Positions 18,386 to 29,500 of a stretch of 64,000 nucleotides of DNA are shown piece by piece. Position numbers and translations under genes: made by a program. The notes below the pieces were generated by a model that did not search any database, was not told the DNA's origin, and saw only the letters and a program-made list of their open reading frames with translations. This stretch comes from Paraimprobicoccus trichonymphae (GTDB taxonomy: Bacteria > Bacillota > Clostridia > Oscillospirales > Acutalibacteraceae), in the NCBI GenBank assembly GCA_036322875.1, contig AP027925.1:1212970-1276969 (forward strand), in the 5' to 3' direction. Numbering within the stretch: the first letter of the stretch is position 1; every line of letters begins with the position of its first letter.

Positions 18386-20617
18386 TTACATCCCAAATTT
18401 ATGTTTTACGCGTTTTTTTACTTCTGCAAGTTTTGCGTTATTAAATCTATCTAAGCTTCCTACTAAATACCCTGTTATTCTTCTAATTCTTTCTATTTTT
18501 ATTCCACTGTCCTTATCAGTACGACCACATTTGGGGCAAACATCTCCAATAACTCCCGTGTAACCACAAACCGGATCTCTATCTACTGGATGATTTATAG
18601 AACCGTATCCAATTCCAGCTTCTTTCATAGTTCTTATTATTTTTTCAAAAGCTTCCAAATTTTGATTCGGATCTCCATCTAGTTCTACATATGAAATATG
18701 TCCACCGTTTGTAAATTCATGATATGGTGCTTCCAAATAAATTTTATCGTATATAGAAATTTCATAATCAACTGGTATATGAAACGAATTTGTATAAAAC
18801 TCTTTATCTGTAACACCTATAATATTCCCGAACCTTTTTTTATCTAATTCTACGAATTTTCCTGACAAACCCTCAGCTGGCGTAGCAATAAGAGAAAAAT
18901 TCATCTTATATTTTTCGCAAAACTTATCAGTTTTTTCTCTCATAAATTTTATAATTTCTAATCCTAATTTTTGAGAATCTTTATTTTCTCCATGATGAAA
19001 ATCAGTTAAAGATTTCAAACACTCTGCAAGGCCTATGAAACCAATTGTTAAAGTGCCGTGTTTCAAGACTTCTCTTACTTCGTCATTTATATTTAATTTG
19101 TCCGAATCCATCCAAACTCCCTGTCCCATTAAAAACGGATAATTTTTCACTTTTTTTGAAGCTTGTAGTTCAAACCTTGCTAACAACTGCTCTGTAACCA
19201 AATTCACTTTAGAATTTAACAACTCATAAAATTTATTTATATTTTTCTTACTCAAAATAGCCAATCTTGGCAAATTAATAGAAGTGAAACTTAGATTTCC
19301 ACGACCATAAATTGTTTCTTTACTAGAATCATAATTATTTGCTATAACTCGTGTCCTGCAACCCATATAAGCAATCTCAGTTTCTGGTTTATCTTTCTTG
19401 TAATATTTCAAATTGAACTTGGAATCTAAAAAAGCAAAATTCGGAAACAATCTTTTAGCGCTAACTTTGCAAGCTAATTTAAACAAATCATAATTTTTAT
19501 CATCAGGATTATAATTTACGCCTTCTTTCACTTTAAAAATATGAACTGGAAATATTGGAGTTTCAGAATTTCCTAAGCCATTTTCAGTTGCTAATAATAC
19601 ATTTTTTATAATTAACCTTCCCTCTGGTGAAGTATCGGTTCCATAATTTATAGAACTAAACGGAACCTGTGCACCAGCACGTGAATGCATGGTATTCAAA
19701 TTATGTACCAAAGCCTCCATTGATTGAAAAATTTTCACGTCAGTTTCATTTAAAGTGTTTTTATAAGCAAAATTTTGAATTTTTTTTGTTAATTTTTCAT
19801 CGTTAGTATATTTAAAGATATTTTTAAATTCTAAATTTAAATAATTTTCACCCATATCTATTTTAGGAGAATCTCCAGTTAAATTACAAGTCTCAGTAAT
19901 TATTCTTCCAGCTAATTGTGAATCAGTATCTTCGATTAGCAAATCAAAAGCTTTTTCTAAGTTTTTCAAATATAATTTTTTAAAAGTTTTTTTTACCCCT
20001 AAAGCCAAAGCATAATCGAAGTTTGGAACACTCTGCCCGCCATGTTGTTCATTCTGATTAGACTGAATAGCTATACAAGTCAAAGCAGCATAGCTTGTGA
20101 TGTCATTAGGTTCTCTTAAAAATCCATGACCAGTATAAAATCCATTTTCAAATAACTTTATTAAATCTATTTGGCAACAAGTAGTAGTAAGAGCTAAAAA
20201 ATCTAGATCATGTATGTGAATGTCACCGTTTCTGTGGGCTTTAGAAAATTTATGATCCAAAACACATAGCTCAAAGAAATGTTTCGCACTTTCAGAACCA
20301 TATTTTAACATAGTTCCCATCGGAGTATCTGCATCTATATTTGCATTTTCTCTTTTTACATTATATTCTTTGGCAGACTTAAAAGTTAAATCTTTAAATA
20401 TTTTTATAAACTTATTATCTAATTCATTTTTTTTATTGTTCTTACTTTTTTTTACTAAAGTTTTCCATATAAAATTCTGAACAAGTTCAGAATTTTCTTT
20501 AATACCACTTGACAATTTAAAATTTTTTTCGCTTACATTCAATAAAATAGTTTTTGAAAATTTTTTTAAATCAAATTTCAATTTTTTACCATCCTTTTTT
20601 GCTGATTTTTCAATCAA
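18386..20617 (-). CDS. nrdD: Class III anaerobic ribonucleoside-triphosphate reductase
   Basis: A 743-residue enzyme with an ATP-cone-like N-terminus, a central catalytic barrel (HSRAGAQVPFSSINYGTDTS, GVWMDSDKLN, GTLTIGFIGLAECLKSL), and the C-terminal zinc site CGYTGVIGDVCPKCGR. The glycyl-radical segment RITGYLVG lies near the C-terminus. It reduces NTPs to dNTPs in oxygen-free cells, with formate as electron donor in most class III enzymes. Start is TTG at 20615-20617 after GGAG. First gene of an operon with nrdG. No other reductase class is visible, consistent with an obligate anaerobe. Confidence 0.96.
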   Translation of the reverse strand: MIEKSAKKDGKKLKFDLKKFSKTILLNVSEKNFKLSSGIKENSELVQNFIWKTLVKKSKNNKKNELDNKFIKIFKDLTFKSAKEYNVKRENANIDADTPMGTMLKYGSESAKHFFELCVLDHKFSKAHRNGDIHIHDLDFLALTTTCCQIDLIKLFENGFYTGHGFLREPNDITSYAALTCIAIQSNQNEQHGGQSVPNFDYALALGVKKTFKKLYLKNLEKAFDLLIEDTDSQLAGRIITETCNLTGDSPKIDMGENYLNLEFKNIFKYTNDEKLTKKIQNFAYKNTLNETDVKIFQSMEALVHNLNTMHSRAGAQVPFSSINYGTDTSPEGRLIIKNVLLATENGLGNSETPIFPVHIFKVKEGVNYNPDDKNYDLFKLACKVSAKRLFPNFAFLDSKFNLKYYKKDKPETEIAYMGCRTRVIANNYDSSKETIYGRGNLSFTSINLPRLAILSKKNINKFYELLNSKVNLVTEQLLARFELQASKKVKNYPFLMGQGVWMDSDKLNINDEVREVLKHGTLTIGFIGLAECLKSLTDFHHGENKDSQKLGLEIIKFMREKTDKFCEKYKMNFSLIATPAEGLSGKFVELDKKRFGNIIGVTDKEFYTNSFHIPVDYEISIYDKIYLEAPYHEFTNGGHISYVELDGDPNQNLEAFEKIIRTMKEAGIGYGSINHPVDRDPVCGYTGVIGDVCPKCGRTDKDSGIKIERIRRITGYLVGSLDRFNNAKLAEVKKRVKHKFGM

Positions 20618-21248
20618 TATTCACAACTCCATCAAATTTCTTGATATTTTTTAAACTTGCTAAATCTCATTCTAGTCAGTTTTATCTAAAATGTCAACAA
20701 AAAAATTGCCAAAAATTTTTTAAATTTTTTAACTGCCTTTATGATTGGATAATGGAAAACAATTAAGCAAAACTTTTATAGTATTAAACATATCTATAAC
20801 TTCAAAAGCTAAATCATTTAAAATGTGCCTGAAATTTTCAAAAAAATAAATCTAAAAAAATAAATAAACGTTATTTTCACTAGAAAATAAAAAGTCATGA
20901 CAAAGTTACTAAAAAAATTAGGTGATATTTTTAACATAAAAAATGAAAATTTATTTGAAAATAAGTTGGCAATTTTTTAAGTATAAAATAATAAAAAATA
21001 ATTTAATATAAAAATTCAGTTAGCTTTTTTATAATTTTTAAATAAGGCTTATTTTGTTATATACTAAGAAAATGAAATTTTTTTCTTTCATGAAGTTTGT
21101 CTTGATTATGGTTATAAAATCACAAAATAATGTATAAAATTAAATATTTGTGTATAATAAAAAAGCGATAAATTATTTAATTAGGATGTATAATCTAAAA
21201 AGTGATAATATTTGTAAAGTATTTATAAGGAGAAACCAAAAATAATAA
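20618..21248. other. Intergenic stretch upstream of nrdD, nothing recognised
   Basis: About 630 AT-rich bases between the divergent nrdDG operon and the YcxB-like gene. I looked for an NrdR-box pair and for a riboswitch and found neither with confidence. The right edge carries the AAGGAG ribosome site of the next gene. Confidence 0.4.
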
Positions 21249-21836
21249 ATGGAAGATAATGCTGATTCTGCTCCCATTACCAATAATAATCCAAAATCCG
21301 AGTTAATTTTAGATGATGAAACAGAAGAGTATGAAGAAGAACAGTCAGGTATAAAATTAGAATATGATCTGAAATTAGAAGAGATATTTGATTTTTTGAA
21401 AAACAGTGATTATTATGCGAAATTAAAAAAAATGCAAAAAAGAAATATCATATTTGAGTTAATAGTTTTAGTTTTGTTAACAATAACAATATTTTTAAGA
21501 TTCAAAAGTGTTTATTTGTTTACAATTTTAATTAATTTAATAAGCATTATAGTTGCTTATTTTAGACCTAATATTTTAATAAGAAACAAAGCTAAAAGTA
21601 TATTTGAAAAAAATAAATATTGTGTCGAAATTTTTCCTGACAGAATAGAAGTTCAAAATAATAATTTGAATTATGAGATAAATTTGAATAATTCTACAAA
21701 ATGTGAAATTAAAGAAAATTTAATCTTAATCTATTCTGAAAACCAAAATGATTTGATAATCCCTACAAGGGCCGTAGAACCAGAATTCCTATCAGATATA
21801 CAAGCTATGATCTTTTCGGGTACAGAACCGATTTAA
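21249..21836 (+). CDS. YcxB-like membrane protein
   Basis: A 195-residue protein with a strongly acidic N-terminus (DDETEEYEEEQSG). Two adjacent membrane helices follow around residues 72-110 (FELIVLVLLTITIFL and LFTILINLISIIVAYF). A C-terminal soluble domain of about 70 residues has alternating beta pattern (VEIFPDRIEVQNNN, NENLILIYSENQNDLIIPTRAV). This is the order in YcxB-like proteins, a family without known function. ATG follows AAGGAG. It lies 22 bases before the hemolysin III-type gene, so the two membrane proteins are probably co-transcribed. Confidence 0.65.
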   Translation: MEDNADSAPITNNNPKSELILDDETEEYEEEQSGIKLEYDLKLEEIFDFLKNSDYYAKLKKMQKRNIIFELIVLVLLTITIFLRFKSVYLFTILINLISIIVAYFRPNILIRNKAKSIFEKNKYCVEIFPDRIEVQNNNLNYEINLNNSTKCEIKENLILIYSENQNDLIIPTRAVEPEFLSDIQAMIFSGTEPI

Positions 21837-21858
21837 AAAATTTAAGGAGACGGTTATC

Positions 21859-22545
21859 GTGCCATCTAAAGATTGTAAAAAATGTGAGCACAAATGTGAA
21901 AATGAATCTGGAAATGTTTGTTTTAAATTTGGTGTTCCAATTTATACATGTTGGGAAGAAATAATAAATTATATTACACACGCTTTAGGTGTGATTTTAT
22001 CAGCAGTTTCTTTTGTTTTATTTTTAAAAAACCCACAAAAAAATTTAATTTGCAATTTGATATATAGTTCTACTTTATTTATTTTGTATTTATCTTCAAC
22101 AATTTATCATGGTTTAAAAATGAGTTATTTAAAAAAAATATTTAGAATATTGGACCACTGTTCTATATTTTTATTAATAGCTGGAACATATGTACCTATA
22201 GCTTTGATAGCAATTGGCAATTTAATCAGCAAAATTATATTGCTAGTAATATGGGTAACTGCAATTTTAGGAATCATATTCAATTGTATCAATATAAAAA
22301 AATTTTCTAAGTTTTCTATGATATGTTATTTGGCTATGGGATGGGCAATAATTTTTGCTATAAAACCAATTATGAATAACTTTTCTGTTTATCAAATTTG
22401 GATGTTTATTACAGGAGGGGCGATGTATACGTCAGGTGCCGTTTTGTACAGCAAAGGTAGAAAAATAAGATATATGCATTCAATTTGGCATATATTCGTG
22501 TTAGCGGGTAGTATATTCCATTTTTTAATGATACTTTCTTTATAA
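21859..22545 (+). CDS. Hemolysin III / PAQR-family membrane protein
   Basis: A 228-residue protein with seven predicted helices. Family marks are EIINYITHALGVILSAVSF near residue 35 (with the Glu and His of the zinc site), SSTIYHGLK near residue 77, ILDHCSIFLLIAGTY near 97, and HSIWHIFVLAGSIFHFL at the end (the two C-terminal His). PAQR proteins are zinc-dependent membrane hydrolases; hemolytic activity is not implied. Start is GTG after GGAG. A Cys-rich extension (DCKKCEHKCENESGNVC) precedes the first helix and is unusual for the family; it may bind metal. Confidence 0.88.
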   Translation: MPSKDCKKCEHKCENESGNVCFKFGVPIYTCWEEIINYITHALGVILSAVSFVLFLKNPQKNLICNLIYSSTLFILYLSSTIYHGLKMSYLKKIFRILDHCSIFLLIAGTYVPIALIAIGNLISKIILLVIWVTAILGIIFNCINIKKFSKFSMICYLAMGWAIIFAIKPIMNNFSVYQIWMFITGGAMYTSGAVLYSKGRKIRYMHSIWHIFVLAGSIFHFLMILSL

Positions 22546-22734
22546 CAAAATTTGTTTACCTTACACACAAATATTGCAGACTTTTTTGGGAAATTTTATA
22601 AAAAATTATTTAATTGCAATTCTAACATTTCTTATAGTTAATTAGTGTTTGAATTTTAGTTTTTCTTTGTTTTCGTGATATTTTGAACCAATAAATAGCG
22701 GAAATTATACTTTAATTGTAGAACAATCGGATAC

Positions 22735-24180
22735 TGACAACTCTCCACGCCTAAATGCGAGAGGTTCGCGGATCAAAGCCCACAGCGAAATTTGATTCTC
22801 ATTTAACACGAACTCCCCGAGCGTTAATTTCCGTTAGTCCATCGGTATTTAAGTTCATACTTGCGTTCAAATCCCTGTCGTGATTAGTACCACAATTAGG
22901 GCAAACCCATTCACAAACATTAAGATTTTTAACATCTGCGTTTTTGAAACCGCAGACATTGCAAATTTGACTTGAAGCAAAGAATTTATCAGCCTTGATT
23001 GGTTTGTGTTGCCAAAGACATTTATATTCCAATTGCCTTGCAAATTCAGACCAACTAACATCAGCGATAGACTTTGCCAAACGATGATTTTTCATCATAT
23101 TAGATACTGACAAATCTTCAATTGTTATCACATCAAAATTTTTGACCATTTGAGTGGATAACTTCTGAAGAAAATTATATCTTGAATTAGCAATTTTCTC
23201 ATGAAGTTTAGCAAGTTTATGTTCAGACTTTTTAAGAAAATAAGGGTTATCAATGGTTTAACCATTAGAAAGGATAGCGAAATGTTTAAATTCCAACGGT
23301 TTCAGAAGTACTTTCATAGTGTGGAACGCTAACTTCGGTGCAACATAGTGTAACAAAATATTTGCCACTCTTGGTTTTAGAAACAGTAGCAAAAAATATT
23401 CTTCCGTTGATTGAAGTGTAGCCCTTGGCTTTGACTAAAAATAACTTTGGAAGTTTGACAGCATATCCATTGAATGAAATGGTTTTGCCAATATTCTTTG
23501 AAGTGAAAGTAGTAAGTTTAGATTTATGCTTTGTCAAGATTGAAAATTGAAGTTTACAAGCAAGTGCTATCTACTTCTTTAAGCCACTCTAATTCCTTCT
23601 TCAAACTTGGAAGTTCATTTGCCTTGTTGATAACCAGAAATTGAAATTTTAGATGACTTGTAGCGTTCAATGCGATTGTTTAGAAAGTGATTATATACAA
23701 ATCTTGCATGACCAAAAGACTTCTCAATCAACTCAGTTTGAGAAGAATTAGGATATATGCGAAATTTGAAACACTTTTTCATATACTGTTTAATCACAGG
23801 GAATGGCGCACCACCTACAGTTGATACGAAATATGAGTGTGTCCAAAGAGTTGTAAATCTTAACCTAAGTTAAGCAAATTCTTGACGAAGAATCTTTGAA
23901 CTTCTCCCCTTGATTAGTTTCACTAATTTGTGAATCCTATATTGTGGATCAACTTCAACAAGCAAGTGAACATGGTCGGGCATAATTTCAAGCTCAATTA
24001 GTCCAAACTTGGTTTCATCGCAACTTCTTGAATGATTTTTTTCAAGCGAGTTTCGATTACACCTTGAATGACCTTGCGCCTGTACTCAGGACACCACACA
24101 ACATGATATTTACAAAAATAGACAATATGACGATTTGATTTGTATTGTTTGTTCATATGAACATTTGGACACTATACAAC
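22735..24180 (-). mobile_element. IS605-type element with broken tnpA and tnpB
   Basis: On the minus strand, tnpA starts at ATG 24154-24156 (MNKQYKSNRHIV, then FCKYHVVWCPEYRR). It runs through PDHVHLLVEVDPQYRIHKLVK and SYFVSTVGGAPF before running into tnpB. Frameshifts separate the parts. tnpB pieces follow at 23797-23615 (KCFKFRIYPNSSQTELI), 23537-23286, and 23149-22799, which has TIEDLSVSNM, CNVCGF, CPNCGTNHDRDLNAS and two CxxC zinc pairs. The right end at 22735-22800 carries the hairpin sequence typical of the TnpB guide-RNA (omega RNA) 3' part. Both genes are broken by stops, so the element is inactive. Confidence 0.8.
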
Positions 24181-24186
24181 ATTAAA

Positions 24187-25362
24187 CTATGTACTGTCAA
24201 GATTTTTTGAAAAAATGTTTCCTACTTTTTTTTGAAAGAAAGACGGTTTTTTTTCATCAACAGTTTCTTTTTTTTTATTTTCTTCTGATTTAGAACTAAG
24301 ATGGGTGGGTTCAGTGTTTTTTAATTCAAATTTTGTGTTTCTTCTTTTAACTTTATCAACACCAAATTTTTTCTCTGGTGTTTCCAATACTGCCTCTGTA
24401 TTGAGTTCTAATAACTTATTATTATAAATTTTATATTTATTACCCATACACTTCTGAAAATTTTCTGGACTTATCATATTCAAAATTTGTAATTCTTTGT
24501 AGTAAGATTCTGAAACATCTCCTTCTAAAAACGTTTCAATTGTATAGCTTGTAAATTGGAAAATTTCTTGAAATTGAACGTCAGTAATCAACCCTCTAAA
24601 AAAACAACAACTCTTTGCATCTAACAAAAGAACAATACGAGCAAAACCAAAAAATTCTCTCATTGCAATAATAGCATTGTGTTTTCTTCGATTAATAAAT
24701 ATTGTAGGTTCAGATTTTGTTAAAGAACAGGGAGTACCCAGTTGGTCTCCTGTGGTAGCATACTTAAATAACTCAAACAATTTAAGAAAAGTCATTCTAA
24801 CATATTTTTCTTGTTCACTACTATTGGTAAAAAATTTTTTATTTTCTAATGAAGTAGCGGCAATTATCCCGATTTTTTTGAATCCTTCTATTTTTTCTAA
24901 AAGTGTATTAATGGTTTCAATAATGTATGTACCATCTTTACCAAAAACACCATCTACTGCTTTATGGGAAATTTCTCTAAAATCACTAATAAAAGTTTCT
25001 ATATTTTTACCGTTTTCTCCTAAAATATCCTTTCTAATTCCATTTATCAAATCAACAAGTTTGTTGGCAAGGCTTTTTTCATGAGAACCAATAAGCTGAC
25101 ATAAAAGACTTGTTTCCTCACTACCAAACAATCTGTTTACTAGACTATTTTTATCTTCTGCGTCAAAGATATTTTTTTCAATTCTATCAATACGTTCAAA
25201 AAATTGTTTTTTAAGACTTGTTTCATTATCTCCAAGAATATCTTTTCTTATGCCTCTTACCTGCATAGCTACACAAATACCAATACCAGAAAATATAGCA
25301 ACTCCAGTGCCTAAAATTGCCGTTCTAAGAAATATATTCAATTGTTCAGGTGTAAATCCCAT
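24187..25362 (-). CDS. Membrane-anchored coiled-coil protein, paralogue pair member 1
   Basis: A 391-residue protein. Residues 1-35 form an N-terminal membrane anchor (IFLRTAILGTGVAIFSGIGICVAM). Residues 40-185 contain repeated units of helix plus a short G-E/D-N-x-x-S motif (ILGDNETS, LFGSEETS, LIGSHEKS, ILGENGK, VFGKDGTY), each about 25-30 residues apart. A globular domain follows at ~190-310 (YVRMTFLKLFELFKYATTGDQLG) and a Lys/Glu/Pro-rich tail. The family is unknown to me. It resembles the neighbour at 25482 in its anchor, its repeats and a domain of similar position. The two are in tandem on the minus strand, suggesting duplication. Confidence 0.6.
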   Translation of the reverse strand: MGFTPEQLNIFLRTAILGTGVAIFSGIGICVAMQVRGIRKDILGDNETSLKKQFFERIDRIEKNIFDAEDKNSLVNRLFGSEETSLLCQLIGSHEKSLANKLVDLINGIRKDILGENGKNIETFISDFREISHKAVDGVFGKDGTYIIETINTLLEKIEGFKKIGIIAATSLENKKFFTNSSEQEKYVRMTFLKLFELFKYATTGDQLGTPCSLTKSEPTIFINRRKHNAIIAMREFFGFARIVLLLDAKSCCFFRGLITDVQFQEIFQFTSYTIETFLEGDVSESYYKELQILNMISPENFQKCMGNKYKIYNNKLLELNTEAVLETPEKKFGVDKVKRRNTKFELKNTEPTHLSSKSEENKKKETVDEKKPSFFQKKVGNIFSKNLDST

Positions 25363-25481
25363 TCTATTTTAACCACTTTATTTATTTTATTTTAAATATT
25401 TTTACTATTCATGTAATTTTAAGACACATTTATATTTTTGTCAAGCTTTTTTTGAAAAATACTTTACCACTTTTTTTACTT

Positions 25482-26273
25482 TTAAGTTTTGGTGAAAACT
25501 CTATCGTATTCATCTTTCATGAGTTTTTTTAAACGTTTACTATTCACTTCATTAAGGAATGTAAGAATTGGTGTTTGTGTGTTAGTTCCGTTTCTATGTA
25601 TACTGTTTATATAATTTGCAGTGATATAAATTTTGTGAACTATTGTGTCATCATCGACTAATCTTTTAATATTACTTTTATCGGAAGATATTAAAAATTC
25701 AACAAATTTATCTTCTTCAAAAAATATTTCATCTTTTGGTAATCTAAAATTATTAGTTTGCATCGTAAAAAGCGATGTGTAATTAGTTAAAAGTCTGATA
25801 AATTCTAATTTTAATGAATCACTAGTACCCACAATTTTATTCTGCTCAACTACAGCTGTGACTTGAGCAATATTAATTCTAAGTGAATAGATCTCATGCA
25901 GTAGCTGCTTTAAAGAGTTTTGTATAAATTTACCATCTTCACCAAAAATTCCCTGTTCTATATTAGCCAAACGCTTTAAAATTCTATTAACAACACTTTC
26001 ATCTTTATTACCCAAAATTTCTTCTTTCATAGCATCGATTTCTTTAAAAATTTCTTTTTTTATGTCATCGATTTGTTCAAGAATTTCTTTTTTAAATACT
26101 GTAATTCCTTCTTTACATTCTTTAATTTCTTCTCTAACTTCTTTACCAATTTGATTTATCCCATTGCATATTCCATTGTATGCATATTTTATAAAAACGC
26201 CAGATGTAATTACGCCCACAAGCAAAATACTTGTTCTTATGTATGTATTTATTTCTTGATGATTTATAGTCAA
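25482..26273 (-). CDS. Membrane-anchored coiled-coil protein, paralogue pair member 2
   Basis: A 263-residue protein. It starts at TTG after GAGGT with an N-terminal membrane helix (TYIRTSILLVGVITSGVFI). A long charged coiled coil follows (EVREEIKECKEGITVFKKEI, IDDIKKEIFKEIDAMKEEIL), containing GNKDESVVNRIL and GEDGKFIQNSLKQLL. These echo the repeat units of the neighbour 24187-25362. The C-terminal 120 residues (LKLEFIRLLTNYTSLFTM, VHKIYITANYINSIHRNG) may match that protein's globular domain. Function unknown; perhaps surface filament or tether proteins, but this is only inference from shape. Confidence 0.6.
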   Translation of the reverse strand: MTINHQEINTYIRTSILLVGVITSGVFIKYAYNGICNGINQIGKEVREEIKECKEGITVFKKEILEQIDDIKKEIFKEIDAMKEEILGNKDESVVNRILKRLANIEQGIFGEDGKFIQNSLKQLLHEIYSLRINIAQVTAVVEQNKIVGTSDSLKLEFIRLLTNYTSLFTMQTNNFRLPKDEIFFEEDKFVEFLISSDKSNIKRLVDDDTIVHKIYITANYINSIHRNGTNTQTPILTFLNEVNSKRLKKLMKDEYDRVFTKT

Positions 26274-26565
26274 TTTATTTACCTCGTTAATTTTAAATTT
26301 TCTTTATTACAATATAATAATACAATTTTTTTTATTAACAGTCAAGTAATATTTAAAATTAATTTTTTATTAATTTTGTTTTGTTTAATTAAAAAATCAA
26401 ATTGCAACGAAAAAATTTGATATTTAATTTTAAATTATATAAAATTTATCCTACTTATTACAGAAAATAAAAATATATAATTTTTAATTTTTTATGCATA
26501 ATCTTTAAAAAAATTCAAATAATAAACTATAAATTATAAATAATTGTAAAATGAGGGTGATATAT

Positions 26566-29500
26566 TTGAAAAAACCACTAAAAAAAATATTTAAAAAAAT
26601 ATTTTCTTTAATACTTTCTATAGTTTATATATTTATACAATGTTCTACAGCAAACCAGTATAAAATTTATGCGGCAGAACCAAATTTTGAAATTCCCAAA
26701 TTTGAAATTCCTGAACCAGAAAAAGTAAATTTTTTAAATGATATTATAATAAACATTTCAAAACCTAAGAATTCAAGATCGGAAAATATAATCCCGATTG
26801 CTGAAAAATCTGAATACGATATTGAAGGGTCTGAATATTTGTATTCTGTTATAAAAAATATGAACGAAGGTAATATTGACTCTAAAGATAAAGTTATTGT
26901 TCTAAAAAAAGACATCAATACAGAATATGAAGTGCCTTCTTCTAGAAAATTAAATTTTGAAAATGAAAAATACGATTTAAAAATAGAAGATGATTTAAAA
27001 AATGCACATGCTTGGGAACCACTTGGCACAAAGGATCATCCTTTTAAAGGTACTTTTGATGGAAACAACCATAAGATAGAAAATTTAGAAATATATGAAT
27101 TTGGAGATAACAAAGTATATGCAGGTTTTTTTGGTTGTACAGAAGGTGCAACTATAAAAAACTTTGATATCGAAAATGTAAAAATAGTATGCGAAGCAAA
27201 TAATTATGGCCGTTCGAGTGAAAACAGTGAAGAAGCTGGTATCTTAGCAGGAAGAATTTCAGGAGCTGCTATTTTAGAAAATTGCCATGTTAAAAATTGT
27301 ACAGTTGTTTGTAAGTCTAGAGGTACAGACTTTTCAACAGCTGGAGGAATAGTAGGATCTTGTTTAGTTTTAGATGATGAAAATGAAGATATTACAATAA
27401 AAAATTGTTCTGTCGAAAATGTAAAAGTTTATTCAAATGGTACAGCTGGAGGTATTGCTGGGAATTTAGGAGGAAAGAATAGTAGGCTAGGTATAGGAAG
27501 AAATCAGCCTAGAAACGTAAATATAGATAAATGTGCAGCAGTTAATTGCGAAGTAAGTTCGTCAGGTATTCAGGCTGGAGGAATAGTTTCAGGGTTTACT
27601 TGTAGTGGTGATGTAAAAATAACTAATTGTAGTTTTTCAGGAAGTGTAACAGCTGCAAATAATGAAGAGAATTATTCTGGACAAGTTGGAGGAATAGTAG
27701 CAGGATTTATGAGTGGAAATAATGACGAATATGATAATGGGAATATTGAAATTGATAACTGTAATTTTGAAGGTACAGCTGTAGGTATGGGACAAACAGG
27801 TGGTTTATTTGCAGGATTTTATGCACCAGCAGATGAAAAAGGTATAAAAATAACTAATTGTCACTCAAAAGGAACGGTTACCTCTTATTCTGATAAATTA
27901 AATGTTGTTGGTGGTGCTGGAGGGATAATTTCTGGCATTGATTGCAAAGCTACTAATTCAGGAGTATTGATAGAAAATTGTGATTTTGAGGGTACAGTAA
28001 GTAGTTTCAACCAAGCTGGGGGAATAATTTCTGGTATTTTAACTGTTGCAAATAAGGAAGGGGTCACCATAAGAAATTGCAAACACTTAGCTGGAAATGT
28101 TATTTCTAGGGGTAAAGAATTTAATACAAGTGGTGATGCTGGAGGTATTTGCGTTGGTATTGCTTGTGAGGCAGCTGATTCAGGGGTATTAATAGAAGGT
28201 TGCGACTCCGAAGGTATTGTTGTTAGTTATGGTCAAACTGGAGGAATAATTGCTGGTATTGGAACTGTTGCAAATAAAAAAGGGGTCACTATAAGAAATT
28301 GTCACCACACAAACGGTGATATTATTTCTAATGGTGAAGGATTAGAAATGGGAAATGAAGCAGCTGGTATAATTTCGGGAATTGGATGTGAAGCAATTAA
28401 TTCAGGTATATTAATAGAAGATTGTGATTCTTTAGGAAATATATCAAGTTTTAGTCAAGCAGCTGGTATAATTTCTGGTATCGGAAGCAAAGCTTATAAA
28501 AATGGAGTAACTCTTAAAAATTGTAATCATGATAGCGGAGATATTACCTCTAATGTCAGTGCGGCAGGCATAATTGTAGGTATAGGATCTGAAGCAATTG
28601 ATTCAGGAGTACTAATAGAAGATTGCAATTCTTCAGGAAATATATCAAGCTTTGATCAAGCAGGTGGCATAATTTCCGGTATTGGAAGTAAAGCTAATAA
28701 AAATGGTGTAATTATAAAAAATTGTAGCCATACTAACGGAGAGGTTATTTCTGATATTAGTGCGGCAGGAATAGTTGTAGGTATCGGAAGTGAAGGACAA
28801 ACATCTTTTATAGAAAATACAAATAAAACCAATATAACATCTTTAAGTGGACCAGCTGCTGGTATAACTGTGGGGACAGGCTCTCCAATAGCTCCAATAC
28901 TCTTTGATAGTTGTACTCAAACAGGAAATGTTATTTCTATTGCAAATTATCGTGATAAAAAAACTTCAAATAATGGCATTGTTCTTCGAGGAAGTGAAGC
29001 TGGCGGAATATTTGTAGGTGTAGGAACTCCGCAGCACATAAATGTAAAAAATTGTTATTGCGATGGAAATATTCAGGCACACTCACAAGTTGGTGGCATT
29101 TTTTGTGGTTGTGGTAATAAAAATTTTATAAACATTGAAAACTGTACACACAAGGGTAATGTTACTTCTACTGCAAATGGCCGTGATAGCAATACTTTAT
29201 ATGAGGACACTGGTGGTGGAAGTGAAGCGGGCGGAATTTTTTGTGGTTGTGGTTGTGATATGGGCATAATTATATCAGGTTGCAAATCATATAATGATAT
29301 AAGTGCATTTAGTCAAGCTGGTGGCATTTGTGCTGGGGTTGGTTGTGGCGGTAGAGGCAATAGTGGTGCTTTAATAATATATAACTGCTCACATGATGGA
29401 AATGTTACTTCTAGAGCGAAGGTACAGGACGTTGAGATTGAAAAAATTGAACCAAATCCACATTACCCTTATCCAATTCCTGGAGTTTATAGGAAAATAG

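Noticed and set aside
20618..21248. Possible riboswitch or NrdR boxes upstream of nrdD
   Set aside because: No conserved box pair or stable structured core could be identified by eye.
22867..22900. GTTCAAATCCC resembling a tRNA T-loop
   Set aside because: It lies inside the TnpB zinc-finger coding region and no acceptor or anticodon stem surrounds it.
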